NCBI GenBank assembly: GCA_900764045.1
Contig: CAAFMN010000085.1
Location: forward strand, 82,127 to 146,126
Length of the DNA: 64,000 bases
DNA from: Clostridia bacterium
GTDB lineage: Bacteria > Bacillota > Clostridia > Lachnospirales > Bianqueaceae
Reading direction: 5' to 3'
Positions 52,436-60,822 of this stretch are shown here, piece by piece (position 1 is the stretch's first letter; each line of letters opens with the position of its first letter). The notes beneath the pieces are model-generated. The model worked only from the letters and a program-made list of their open reading frames with translations, did not search any database and was not told where the DNA came from. The translations under genes and the position numbers were made by a program.

Positions 52436-53841
52436 CAGCCAATACTGCCCTTCATTTCAATCTGAATCAGATTGTTCATCTCCACCGCGTACTCCAGCGG
52501 AAGTTCCTTAGACACATTATCGGCAAAGCCGCTTACGATCAACGCCTTCGCGTCTTCCTCGCTTAAACCGCGCGACATCAGATAAAAGACTGCTTCATCG
52601 CTGATCTTGCCGATCTGCGCCTCATGACCTACATTCGCGTCGCGGGTTCGGATATCCATAGAAGGAATCGTGTCCGACCTGGAAATATCATCTACCATCA
52701 AAGACTGGCAAGATACAGAAGACTTGCTGCCTGTCGCTGCCTTGGCAATCGTCACACTGCTGCGGAAGGTGCTGATACCGCCGCTCTTGGAGATAGAACG
52801 CGCATTCATATAGGAACTTGTCTCCGGCGCATTATGAACTACCTTAGCGCCCGTATCAAGATTCTGTCCCTGCCCGGCAAACGTAATTCCCGTATATTCC
52901 ATATGCGCGCCGCGCCCATTCAAGATACTCATCGGATACAGATAGGACACATGTGAGCCAAAAGATCCGGAAACCCACTCGATTCTTCCGCCTTCCTCGA
53001 CAATCGCGCGCTTTGTGTTCAGGTTATACATGTTTTTAGACCAGTTCTCAATGGTAGAATACCGCAGTCTCGCATTCTTTCCGACAAACAGCTCTACACA
53101 TCCTGCATGAAGATTGGCTACATTATACTTAGGGGCAGAACATCCCTCAATAAAATGCAGATCCGCCCCTTCATCTACGATAATCAGGGTATGCTCAAAC
53201 TGTCCCGCGCCGGGAGCATTTAACCGGAAATAGGACTGCAGCGGAATTTCCACCGATACTCCCTTGGGTACATAAACAAAGGAACCGCCGGACCAAACCG
53301 CACCGTGCAGAGCCGCGAATTTGTGATCATTCGGACGAACCAGCTTCATGAAGTGCTTGCGGACCATATCCGCATATTCTCCCTTTAGCGCACTCTCCAT
53401 ATCGGTATAGACTACACCCTGTTCCGCAACCTCCTGACGGACATTATGATAAACCAACTCGGAGTCATACTGCGCGCCTACCCCAGCCAAAGATTTTCTC
53501 TCTGCCTGCGGAATGCCCAGCCGTTCAAACGTATTTTTAATCTCCTCCGGTACATCTTCCCATTTGGTTTTCATTCCCGTATTGGGACGCACATACGTCG
53601 CGATATGACGCATATCCAATCCTTCTATCGACGGCCCCCAATCCGGCACTTTCATGTTCTGGTAGATCTGCAGCGACTCCAGACGGAACATCCGCATCCA
53701 CATAGGATCATTTTTCTCTTCGGAGATCTGCTCAATAATTTCCGGCGTCAGGCCTTCTTGAATCCGGTACGCGTCTGCCTGTTTGTCCTTGACATCATAG
53801 ACACTTCTGTCGATGTCTTCCACATAGGTTTTCTCTTCCAT
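52435..53841 (-). CDS. sufB: Fe-S assembly protein SufB
   Basis: The 468-residue protein is a full SufB (YHNVRQEVAEQGVVYTDMESAL, PLQSYFRLNAPGAGQFEHTLIIVDEGADLHFIEGCSAPKY, HEAQIGKISDEAVFYLMSRG). It carries the Cys in EGCSAP used for cluster assembly. It starts 14 bases after sufC. Confidence 0.97.
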   Translation of the reverse strand: MEEKTYVEDIDRSVYDVKDKQADAYRIQEGLTPEIIEQISEEKNDPMWMRMFRLESLQIYQNMKVPDWGPSIEGLDMRHIATYVRPNTGMKTKWEDVPEEIKNTFERLGIPQAERKSLAGVGAQYDSELVYHNVRQEVAEQGVVYTDMESALKGEYADMVRKHFMKLVRPNDHKFAALHGAVWSGGSFVYVPKGVSVEIPLQSYFRLNAPGAGQFEHTLIIVDEGADLHFIEGCSAPKYNVANLHAGCVELFVGKNARLRYSTIENWSKNMYNLNTKRAIVEEGGRIEWVSGSFGSHVSYLYPMSILNGRGAHMEYTGITFAGQGQNLDTGAKVVHNAPETSSYMNARSISKSGGISTFRSSVTIAKAATGSKSSVSCQSLMVDDISRSDTIPSMDIRTRDANVGHEAQIGKISDEAVFYLMSRGLSEEDAKALIVSGFADNVSKELPLEYAVEMNNLIQIEMKGSIG

Positions 53842-53855
53842 ATATCTGTCTCTCC

Positions 53856-54617
53856 TTACCGCGCAGACGCCGCAGCTTCATACTGCGCAAATCCCTCTGC
53901 GTTCACGCTGTCTACCAGGGACGCGTCTCCATCCTTGATGATCGTTCCGCCCACCATGATGTGCGTCCGATCAACATGAATCTTTTCCAGAAGTCTCGTA
54001 CTGTGCGTAATGATCAATAAGCTGCCTCCGGACCGCTTTTGATACTCCGCTACTCCCTTGGATACAATCTGAACCGCATCTACATCCAGACCGGAATCCG
54101 TTTCATCAAGGATAGCAAGATCCGGCTTCAGCATCAAAAGCTGAAGGATCTCTGTCTTTTTCTTCTCACCACCGGAGAATCCAACATTCAGATCACGGTT
54201 GGCATAGCTCTCGTCCATTTGCAGCACATCCATCGCCGCCTTCAATTCCTTCTTAAAGCTCCACAGAGAAATTCTCTTGCCTGTCTTCTGCTCCAATGCG
54301 CTCCGAATAAAAGCGCTCAGTGTAATTCCGGGTACTTCTATCGGATTCTGGAAGGAAAGGAAAAGCCCTTCGCGAGCCCGCTCATCCGGTGCGGTGCCGA
54401 CGATATTTTTTCCGTGAAACCAGATCTCTCCGGATGTCACCTGGTATCTTGGATTACCAGCCAGTGCATAGCCAAGCGTCGATTTTCCCGTTCCATTTGG
54501 GCCCATCAGCACATGTGTTTCTCCCTTGCCAATGGTCAGATTGATGTCTTTCAGGATCTCCCGTTCGTCTACACGGACATCCATGTTCTTGATTTCCAAC
54601 AGATTTTCTTTACTCAT
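53856..54617 (-). CDS. sufC: Fe-S assembly ATPase SufC
   Basis: The 253-residue ABC ATPase has Walker A GPNGTGKST, signature GFSGGEKKKTEI, Walker B LAILDETDSGLD and an H-loop ITHSTRLL. It is the first gene of the suf operon. Two consecutive ATGs exist (54620 and 54617); GAGG seven bases before favours 54617. Confidence 0.96.
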   Translation of the reverse strand: MSKENLLEIKNMDVRVDEREILKDINLTIGKGETHVLMGPNGTGKSTLGYALAGNPRYQVTSGEIWFHGKNIVGTAPDERAREGLFLSFQNPIEVPGITLSAFIRSALEQKTGKRISLWSFKKELKAAMDVLQMDESYANRDLNVGFSGGEKKKTEILQLLMLKPDLAILDETDSGLDVDAVQIVSKGVAEYQKRSGGSLLIITHSTRLLEKIHVDRTHIMVGGTIIKDGDASLVDSVNAEGFAQYEAAASAR

Positions 54618-54690
54618 CATCGCACCTCTTTTATGATTTTACATCTCTTACTATAGATTCAATAGCTGCCTTCCGGCGGCTCCGCGACTT

Positions 54691-54726
54691 ATTATACACC
54701 TTCTTACCTACTATGTAAATAGGTAA
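54691..54726 (-). promoter_or_regulatory. suf promoter overlapped by a 23-bp inverted repeat
   Basis: On the minus strand TTTACA (54714-54719), 17 bases, TATAAT (54691-54696). TTACCTA (54704-54710) and TAGGTAA (54720-54726) form a perfect 7+7 dyad with nine bases between, covering the -35. This is a likely repressor site, perhaps of an IscR/Rrf2-type regulator, which is not encoded in this window. Confidence 0.75.
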
Positions 54727-54736
54727 TTCAAAAAAA

Positions 54737-54768
54737 GAAAAGGACAGGAACCATTTCCTGTCCTTTTT
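54737..54768 (-). terminator. Terminator of the heavy-metal-domain gene
   Basis: AAAGGACAGGAA pairs with TTCCTGTCCTTT around a short loop; on the minus strand TTTTCTTTTTTT follows. Confidence 0.85.
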
Positions 54769-54779
54769 CCGCATCTGTT

Positions 54780-55031
54780 TCAACCTCTATGAAAGAATCC
54801 CTTCTTAACATATTCCTCAGTTGACACAGATACCAATTCGTAACCGGTCTCTCCGATTGCCATGCGCAGTCTGTCCTCATCCAGCGGAGCCTCGGCAATA
54901 ATTTCCGTCTCTCCTTTACTGTGAGAAGAAGAAACCTTCTTAACCGGAAAAGTTTTTCTGATCACATCATTGATATGGGATTCACACATTCCGCACATCA
55001 TTCCATTGATCTTCAGCGTGATCTTAACCAT
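54780..55031 (-). CDS. Small heavy-metal-associated (HMA) domain protein
   Basis: An 83-residue HMA/CopZ-like protein with the metal motif GMMCGMCESH (Cys13, Cys16) and a beta-alpha-beta-beta-alpha-beta pattern. No metal ATPase is adjacent. The extra C-terminal segment (EEYVKKGFFHRG) is basic. Its promoter carries the TTAGTT-tt-AACTAA operator also found at feo and DUF2325, which links it to iron or manganese control rather than copper. Confidence 0.88.
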   Translation of the reverse strand: MVKITLKINGMMCGMCESHINDVIRKTFPVKKVSSSHSKGETEIIAEAPLDEDRLRMAIGETGYELVSVSTEEYVKKGFFHRG

Positions 55032-55049
55032 TGGAATCCCCTCCTTTGA

Positions 55050-55063
55050 TTAGTTTTAACTAA
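55050..55063. promoter_or_regulatory. Metalloregulator operator at the HMA gene
   Basis: TTAGTTTTAACTAA is a perfect 6+6 dyad with a two-base centre, sharing arms with the palindrome at 46918-46933. It lies between the -10 and the start codon. Confidence 0.75.
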
Positions 55064-55071
55064 CCATCCAG

Positions 55072-55101
55072 ATTATATCACCATGCTCTCTCACTTGTCA
55101 A
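55072..55101 (-). promoter_or_regulatory. Promoter of the HMA gene
   Basis: On the minus strand TTGACA (55096-55101), 18 bases, TATAAT (55072-55077) with a TG before it. Confidence 0.75.
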
Positions 55102-55165
55102 GTTCTTCTGCGTTTTTCACTTTTCCTCTTTTTTCAGTCTGATATCATTGACAAACGCACATTTA

Positions 55166-55197
55166 CAAAAAACCTTCAGGAAATCACGCCTGAAGGT
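55166..55197 (-). terminator. Terminator after queA
   Basis: ACCTTCAGG (55172-55180) pairs with CCTGAAGGT (55189-55197); TTTTTTG follows on the minus strand. Confidence 0.85.
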
Positions 55198-55206
55198 CAA
55201 GAAAAC

Positions 55207-56250
55207 TTATAAAATAAACATTGCGTCTCCAAAACTGAAAAAACGATATTTTTCTTCCACAGCCTGACGGTATGCTTCCAACACGTGTTCCCTTCCAGCC
55301 AGGGCGCTGACAAGCATAATCAGTGTGGACTCCGGCAGATGAAAATTGGTTATCAGCGCATCCATCACCTTAAATTGATATCCCGGATAGATAAAGATAT
55401 CCGTCCAACGGCTCCCAGCCCGCAAAACTCCATTTTCATCGGCCATACTCTCCAATGTTCTGCAGGATGTCGTACCCACACAGATGACCCGATGACCTCC
55501 GGCCTTGCACTCTTGCACCATCTGTGCGGTCTCTTCCGTGACAATGCAGAACTCGGAATGCATCTCATGATCTTCCACCGCTTCTTCCTTAACCGGCCGG
55601 AAGGTTCCCAAGCCGACATGCAATGTCACAAAGCCGACATTCACTCCTTTTGCACGGATTTCGTCCAAAAGTTCTTCCGTAAAATGCAAGCCGGCGGTCG
55701 GCGCCGCGGCAGAGCCCTCTTCTCTGGCATATACAGTCTGATACCGATCGCGATCCTGCAGTTTTTCATGAATATAGGGCGGCAGAGGCATCTCACCCAA
55801 TTGGTCCAAGACTTCTTCAAATACACCGTCAAATTCAAATCGAACGATTCGGTTTCCGCCCTCTACGATTTCCAGGACCTCTGCCTCCAGCATTCCGCCG
55901 CCGAAGCTCAGGCGATGTCCAGGACGTACTCTCCGCCCCGGATGCACCAGGACCTCCCAGCACATTCCGTCGCCATACATTCCTTCCGGGCAGCGTTTGA
56001 GCAGCAGGAGCTCCACATGGGTTCCGGTGTCCTTTCGCTCGCCAAGCAGCCTTGCAGGCATTACCTTGGTATCATTCAGAATCATACAGTCTCCAGGCTG
56101 CAGATACTCCAGAATATCCCGAAAATGTCTATGCTGAATCTCTCCGCTCTCCTTGTTCAGGATCATAAGCCGAGAGGCCGTCCGATCCTGCAGCGGCACC
56201 TGAGCGATAAGCTCCTCCGGTAAATCATAATAGAAATCGCTTTTTTTCAT
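55207..56250 (-). CDS. queA: S-adenosylmethionine:tRNA ribosyltransferase-isomerase QueA
   Basis: The 347-residue enzyme has the QueA segments LPEELIAQVPLQDRTASRLM, GDCMILNDTKVMPARL, AAPTAGLHFTEELL and TNFHLPESTLIMLVSA. It makes epoxyqueuosine in tRNA. ATG at 56250 is eight bases from GGAGG. No other queuosine gene or preQ1 riboswitch is present. A hairpin with T-run stands directly before its ribosome binding site. Confidence 0.96.
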   Translation of the reverse strand: MKKSDFYYDLPEELIAQVPLQDRTASRLMILNKESGEIQHRHFRDILEYLQPGDCMILNDTKVMPARLLGERKDTGTHVELLLLKRCPEGMYGDGMCWEVLVHPGRRVRPGHRLSFGGGMLEAEVLEIVEGGNRIVRFEFDGVFEEVLDQLGEMPLPPYIHEKLQDRDRYQTVYAREEGSAAAPTAGLHFTEELLDEIRAKGVNVGFVTLHVGLGTFRPVKEEAVEDHEMHSEFCIVTEETAQMVQECKAGGHRVICVGTTSCRTLESMADENGVLRAGSRWTDIFIYPGYQFKVMDALITNFHLPESTLIMLVSALAGREHVLEAYRQAVEEKYRFFSFGDAMFIL

Positions 56251-56265
56251 CTTCTTACCTCCAAA

Positions 56266-56295
56266 CATGGAAAAAGGCGGATGTCCCGCCTTTTT
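56266..56295 (-). terminator. Terminator or attenuator between thrC and queA
   Basis: AAAAAGGCGG and CCGCCTTTTT pair around a short loop (56271-56295); TTTTTCC follows on the minus strand. Only about 16 bases remain before the queA start codon. Confidence 0.8.
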
Positions 56296-56303
56296 GTCTC
56301 TCT

Positions 56304-57791
56304 TTATAATCCCAGGATATCATGAATCTGCTGCAATGCCTGGTCCTTCTCGCAGACTCGGTGATGACGTATCGGAGAATCCAAAACCTGGCGAACTCTC
56401 GACGGTATGGATGTCTGGCTGATCGCGCTCAGTTTTTCCATAAGCGCCATCTCATCCTCTGGAACTTCTGATCCCACAGCTTTCAGGATGCTGGCCGGGA
56501 ACTTGTAAGGACTGGCCGTAGATACCACAACCACAGGAACCGTATCCCCTGTCTCCTGCTGATACCGCTGCGCAACACTATAAGCCACTGCCGTATGAGG
56601 ATCCATAACATATGAACTGTTCTGATATACTTCCCGAATGGCCGCCTCCGTCTCCTCTTCACTGGAAAACTGCGCCCAAAACTCCTCTTCCAGAGCTGCT
56701 TTATCTACAGGCAGAGTATAACTGCCTCGCTGACGCAGCGAATCCATCAGCTCCTGTACCAAAGTGCCGTTCTCTCCGCATAATTGATAAAGAAGCCTCT
56801 CCAGATTGCTGGAAACGAGGATATCCATAGACGGCGAACTGGTCACATAGAACTCCCTATTGGCATTGTAACGTCCTGTATGGAAAAAGTCTGTCAGAAC
56901 ATTATTCATATTGGACGCACAGATCAGCTTCTTAATTGGGAGCCCCATTGTCCTGGCATAATGTGCTGCCAGAATATTGCCGAAGTTGCCTGTCGGTACG
57001 CTAAAGCTTACCGGCATGCCCAGGCTCACCTTATGATCGCGTACCATCTCCAGGTATGCCCAGAAATAATACACTACCTGAGGAACAAGACGCCCAATAT
57101 TAATTGAATTGGCAGATGAAAACATATATCCGGCATTCTTCATCTTCTGCGCTTCCTGCGGATCGGTAAAAATCTCTTTGACACTGCGCTGCGCGTCGTC
57201 AAAATTACCCTTCATAGCGACAACGTGGGTGTTATCTCCCTGCTGTGTCACCATCTGTAGGCGCTGTACCGTACTTACGCCATCCTTCGGATAAAAAACA
57301 ATAATTCTGACGCCGCCTACATTGGCAAATCCCTCCAAAGCGGCCTTTCCGGTATCTCCGGATGTTGCCGTCAGGATCACAATCTCTTCCTCGAGATTCT
57401 GCTTACGCGCCGCCGTTGTCATCAAATACGGCAGAATCGAGAGCGCCATATCCTTAAAGGCCAGGGTGGCTCCATGAAAAAGTTCAAGAAAATTCGCGTC
57501 GCCGGGGTGTGCCAGAGGCGCAATCTGCGGGGTATCAAACTTATCGTCATAGGCATGGTCGATACAATACCGCAATTCATCCTCTGAAAAATCCGTTAAA
57601 AAGAGCTTCATTACCTCATAAGCCACTTCGCGGTAATTCATCTTTAAAAGTTCGGACAATTCCTTATCCATTCGCGGCAAATGCTCCGGTACAAACAGCC
57701 CGCCGTCCTCCGCAATCCCGTGAACGATAGCATAAGAAGCGGATACCGGCTCACCATGACCGCGCGTGCTTTTATACATCAAAGTTTCCAT
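56304..57791 (-). CDS. thrC: Threonine synthase
   Basis: The 495-residue PLP enzyme has HGATLAFKDMALS with the PLP lysine, ATSGDTGKAALEGF, and PTGNFGNILAAHYA, as in the longer (E. coli/yeast-type) threonine synthases. It converts O-phosphohomoserine to threonine. ATG at 57791 is ten bases from AAGGAG; the ATG at 57800 is too close to that site. It follows rex by 18 bases. Confidence 0.95.
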   Translation of the reverse strand: METLMYKSTRGHGEPVSASYAIVHGIAEDGGLFVPEHLPRMDKELSELLKMNYREVAYEVMKLFLTDFSEDELRYCIDHAYDDKFDTPQIAPLAHPGDANFLELFHGATLAFKDMALSILPYLMTTAARKQNLEEEIVILTATSGDTGKAALEGFANVGGVRIIVFYPKDGVSTVQRLQMVTQQGDNTHVVAMKGNFDDAQRSVKEIFTDPQEAQKMKNAGYMFSSANSINIGRLVPQVVYYFWAYLEMVRDHKVSLGMPVSFSVPTGNFGNILAAHYARTMGLPIKKLICASNMNNVLTDFFHTGRYNANREFYVTSSPSMDILVSSNLERLLYQLCGENGTLVQELMDSLRQRGSYTLPVDKAALEEEFWAQFSSEEETEAAIREVYQNSSYVMDPHTAVAYSVAQRYQQETGDTVPVVVVSTASPYKFPASILKAVGSEVPEDEMALMEKLSAISQTSIPSRVRQVLDSPIRHHRVCEKDQALQQIHDILGL

Positions 57792-57809
57792 GCTCGTCAT
57801 TCTCCTTTT

Positions 57810-58463
57810 TTACTGTTCGCTGACTTCTTTTAATCTATATGTCAAAACTCTCAGGCTATCCGACAAATGTACATTCTCTACGACCACCTTATCCTCCGGC
57901 AGCCGAAGGTCTATTGATGCAAAATTCCAAATGGCCCGTATACCTCCGGCAACCAGCGTTTCCGCTACAGCGGCGGCGCCTGTTTTGGGAATTGTCAAAA
58001 CCGCGATATCCGCTGTATTCTCTTTCAGATACTCCGGCAGAAAGGAAATATTATAAATCTTGCTGCTATTGACAAGCCGGCCTTCTAACTCCGGATTGCT
58101 GTCAAATAGGGCAACAATCTTATAACCCAACCGGTAGAAATTCGTATAATGCGCAACAGCCTGTCCCAGATTACCGGCTCCGATAATAATGACCCGATAC
58201 TCCTGATCCTGTCCAAGGATTTTACCGATCTCCGTATGCAGGCTCTCCACATTATAACCATATCCCTGCTGGCCAAATCCTCCAAAGTGATTCAGGTCCT
58301 GACGGATCTGCGATGCCGTCACATCCATTCTTCTGCTTAAATCTCCGGAAGAAATGCGTGTAATACCCTTGGATAAGAGATCTCCCAAATACCGGTAATA
58401 CCTCGGCAAACGGTATATCACCGCAGAGGGAATCTTTTTCGTGTCCATATATCTATCATTCAC
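57810..58463 (-). CDS. rex: Redox-sensing repressor Rex
   Basis: The 217-residue protein has the Rex winged helix (KIPSAVIYRLPRYYRYLGDLLSKGITRISSGDLSRRMDVTASQIRQDLNHFGGFGQQGYGYNV) and the NAD(H)-binding Rossmann fold GAGNLGQAVAHY. It represses fermentation and NAD-regenerating genes when NADH is low. The start at 58463 has GGGAG close by; ATG at 58448 is an alternative. The upstream sequence TTGTgcgcTAACAA (58473-58486 region) resembles half of a Rex operator. Confidence 0.94.
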   Translation of the reverse strand: MNDRYMDTKKIPSAVIYRLPRYYRYLGDLLSKGITRISSGDLSRRMDVTASQIRQDLNHFGGFGQQGYGYNVESLHTEIGKILGQDQEYRVIIIGAGNLGQAVAHYTNFYRLGYKIVALFDSNPELEGRLVNSSKIYNISFLPEYLKENTADIAVLTIPKTGAAAVAETLVAGGIRAIWNFASIDLRLPEDKVVVENVHLSDSLRVLTYRLKEVSEQ

Positions 58464-58561
58464 TCCCGCTCATTGTGCGCTAACAAAAATAACGCCAGTT
58501 TTATTATATCATATCTCACCCGCAAATTGCAATTACTATTTCTATATCCTGCTAAAATTAC

Positions 58562-58590
58562 TTGAAATCCCTCAAAAGTTATTGTACAAT
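58562..58590 (+). promoter_or_regulatory. Promoter of tcdA
   Basis: TTGAAA (58562-58567), 17 bases, TACAAT (58585-58590). Confidence 0.7.
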
Positions 58591-58650
58591 GAATATACTC
58601 TTTTATGAGAATTTCGGCTCTTTATGCCGTTTTTAGAACAGGAAAAATCC

Positions 58651-59373
58651 ATGGAATATTCATACAACGAGATTTTTACCCGCTCCATCCGTCTGATTGG
58701 TGAAGATGCTCAGGAGCGCCTCCATCATGCGCACGCCGCAGTTTTTGGGCTTGGCGGTGTCGGGAGCCATACCGCGGAGGCCTTGGCCCGCGCTGGTCTG
58801 GGGACATTGACTTTGATTGACAAAGATGTTGTGGACATCTCCAATATCAATCGTCAAGCGGTAGCTCTGACGACTACTGTCGGCCGTCCCAAAACGGAAG
58901 TTATGGCAGAACGGATTCGCCAGATCCATCCGCAGATCACACTGTATTCTCATAAGTTCTTCTTTTTGAAGCCTGAAGATGGAGCAATTCTTTCTCCTCA
59001 GCCAGATTTTATCATCGATGCCATCGATAATGTGACCGGGAAACTCGCTCTGGCAGAATACGCCAGAAAAGCCGGGATTCCGATGATCATGTGTCTGGGA
59101 ACCGGAAACAAATTGGATCCCGGCCTGTTTCAGATCACGGATATCTATCACACCTCGGTCTGCCCGCTTGCAAAGGTCATGCGAAAAGAACTCCGCTCCC
59201 GTAATTTTACTTCTATGCCTGTTCTCTTTTCGACGGAGCCTCCTTTACGTGCTCTGACGCCTCCCGGCAGCATCTCCTTTGTCCCTCCGGTTGCCGGTTA
59301 TATGCTGGCGGGTTACGCAGTACGCTATTTACTTGGAAAGGAGCCTCTACAATGGCAGAATTCGGACTCGTAA
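58651..59373 (+). CDS. tcdA: tRNA threonylcarbamoyladenosine dehydratase TcdA (CsdL)
   Basis: The 240-residue ThiF/E1-like protein has the nucleotide motif GLGGVGSHTAEALARAG, the DKDVVDISNINRQ segment and DAIDNVTGKLAL. It closes t6A37 to cyclic t6A in tRNA. ATG at 58651 has AGGAAAAATCC upstream and fits the family start; an earlier ATG lacks a ribosome binding site. It overlaps the RseC-like gene by 22 bases. Confidence 0.93.
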   Translation: MEYSYNEIFTRSIRLIGEDAQERLHHAHAAVFGLGGVGSHTAEALARAGLGTLTLIDKDVVDISNINRQAVALTTTVGRPKTEVMAERIRQIHPQITLYSHKFFFLKPEDGAILSPQPDFIIDAIDNVTGKLALAEYARKAGIPMIMCLGTGNKLDPGLFQITDIYHTSVCPLAKVMRKELRSRNFTSMPVLFSTEPPLRALTPPGSISFVPPVAGYMLAGYAVRYLLGKEPLQWQNSDS

Positions 59374-59771
59374 AAAAAACAGACGGCGACTATGCCGTAT
59401 TGGAACTCACCAGGAGCGAAGCGTGCAAACACTGTAATGCCTGTCTGCCTTCTCTAACCGGCAAAGCTATGACGCTTCGAGCCCAAAACGCCTGCAAAGC
59501 AAAAGCCGGAGATTATGTCAGCGTAGAAGTACAGCAGGATGGCTTTCTGTCCGCAGTCTTCTATCTCTATGTAATTCCCGCCCTAGTCTTTATTGCTCTG
59601 ATTGTATTCTTAAGTTTTCTGAAACTCAACGAGTGGATGGTTCTGGGACTTTCTCTGATGGGGCTTGTCATTGTCTATCTGCTTCTCCATCATTTTATCC
59701 CTCATCTCAATCTGAAACGCTATATTCCTGTAGCCACTGCCATTCTGGATCCTCCTTCTAAAAAGGAGTAA
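59352..59771 (+). CDS. RseC/MucC-family membrane protein
   Basis: A 139-residue protein with an N-terminal Cys motif C-x2-C-x2-C (Cys25, Cys28, Cys31), a small beta domain and two membrane helices (about 65-87 and 92-112), as in RseC. In Clostridia RseC-like proteins go with Rnf or SoxR-reducing systems; here it is coupled to tcdA and no rnf gene is near. Ribosome binding site is inside tcdA (AAAGGAG). Confidence 0.88.
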   Translation: MAEFGLVKKTDGDYAVLELTRSEACKHCNACLPSLTGKAMTLRAQNACKAKAGDYVSVEVQQDGFLSAVFYLYVIPALVFIALIVFLSFLKLNEWMVLGLSLMGLVIVYLLLHHFIPHLNLKRYIPVATAILDPPSKKE

Positions 59772-59837
59772 AAGACGGAACCCACCGGAAGCGGTTTTCA
59801 TATGATGTAGTACAAAGCTCCTCTGGAGGGTTTCAAA

Positions 59838-60761
59838 ATGTCTAAATGCTGTTCCATCTTCAATACTTCCGGACGTGGCCGGATTCTCCAGCACTCTATG
59901 CCCCCACTGCACGAATCCTCTTCTCCCTGCTCTTCCGCTGAGGAAGGGACATCGTGCTGCTGTACATCGGAAGCTTCCAACGGCGTTTTAACTCCTGTTG
60001 CATCCGACCGCTGCTCATGTGCTTCCTCCTCGGGAAATGGCTGCAACGTACAATGTGCTTCTCCTATGCACACCATGATGCCCGTCATCTATGATGAATG
60101 CGGTATCAATCTGTGCCGGGTTGTCGCTCCGCAAACAGCGATTCCAACGGAAGCCGCCAGCATGGAAGTTCAGGTACTAGATGTTGATTTTCGTCTGAAT
60201 CAGGGCAATAACGGAACGTACTTTACAACTCTCACCAACCGTCCCGGATGCATCCGGATTACTCTGACAAATCTGGATGTAACATTTCGCTTGACTGCTC
60301 TGGATTGCTGCGGCAATATCATCTCCCAATCCGTTGAAACAGTCAACTATCTGAATCCGGATCCTTATGCTGAGAGCAGCGATCCGGATACCAATCCAAC
60401 CAGTGTAACCCTGGATATCTATGTTCCATATGGCTTAACCTACAGTGTTGGCGAGAATGGCTCCTATTACCCTGCCATCTCCTACCTTGGCCCGGTCGTC
60501 GGTGTCAACTCTCAATTGGAACAGGGTCTGTCCGTTCAAGCCGCATCCAAGGTTCTTCGTTTCGATACCGCACTGGATCAGATGGCACTGGGGCTGACCC
60601 TCTACCTGCGCTCCATGTATTTTACAGAATACCGCATGGCACATCAGGGCCTTGCCGTACCGCCCAAAGCATCTCCGGTAGAAGAAGACCAGAGCGATGC
60701 TTGCCAGGACTTTGTAGACGGTGCGCTTCTGACACCGCAGATCTGCCCTGCCGTCAACTGA
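59838..60761 (+). CDS. Cysteine-rich protein of unknown function
   Basis: The 307-residue protein has 12 cysteines in its first ~95 residues (clusters KCC, SCCC, RCSC, NLC) within a Ser/Glu-rich stretch, then a beta-rich domain (VQVLDVDFRLNQGNNGTYFTT, VTLDIYVPYGLTYSVGENG) and a tail with two more cysteines. There is no signal peptide or membrane helix. I do not recognise the family. Spore-coat or exosporium-type cross-linked protein is one possibility, given the sporulating host and the Cys content. GGAGG eight bases upstream supports the start. Confidence 0.65.
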   Translation: MSKCCSIFNTSGRGRILQHSMPPLHESSSPCSSAEEGTSCCCTSEASNGVLTPVASDRCSCASSSGNGCNVQCASPMHTMMPVIYDECGINLCRVVAPQTAIPTEAASMEVQVLDVDFRLNQGNNGTYFTTLTNRPGCIRITLTNLDVTFRLTALDCCGNIISQSVETVNYLNPDPYAESSDPDTNPTSVTLDIYVPYGLTYSVGENGSYYPAISYLGPVVGVNSQLEQGLSVQAASKVLRFDTALDQMALGLTLYLRSMYFTEYRMAHQGLAVPPKASPVEEDQSDACQDFVDGALLTPQICPAVN

Positions 60762-60771
60762 CCTCATAAAA

Positions 60772-60806
60772 AATCAGCCCTCTGAAATTTCATCAGAGGG
60801 CTGATT
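60772..60806. terminator. Bidirectional terminator
   Basis: AATCAGCCCTCTGA (60772-60785) pairs perfectly with TCAGAGGGCTGATT (60793-60806) between the convergent Cys-rich gene and the permease. Confidence 0.85.
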
Positions 60807-60822
60807 GATTTTATACTTCCGC

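Noticed and set aside
56251..56303. preQ1 riboswitch before queA
   Set aside because: The space is filled by the thrC hairpin; no preQ1 pseudoknot pattern is seen.
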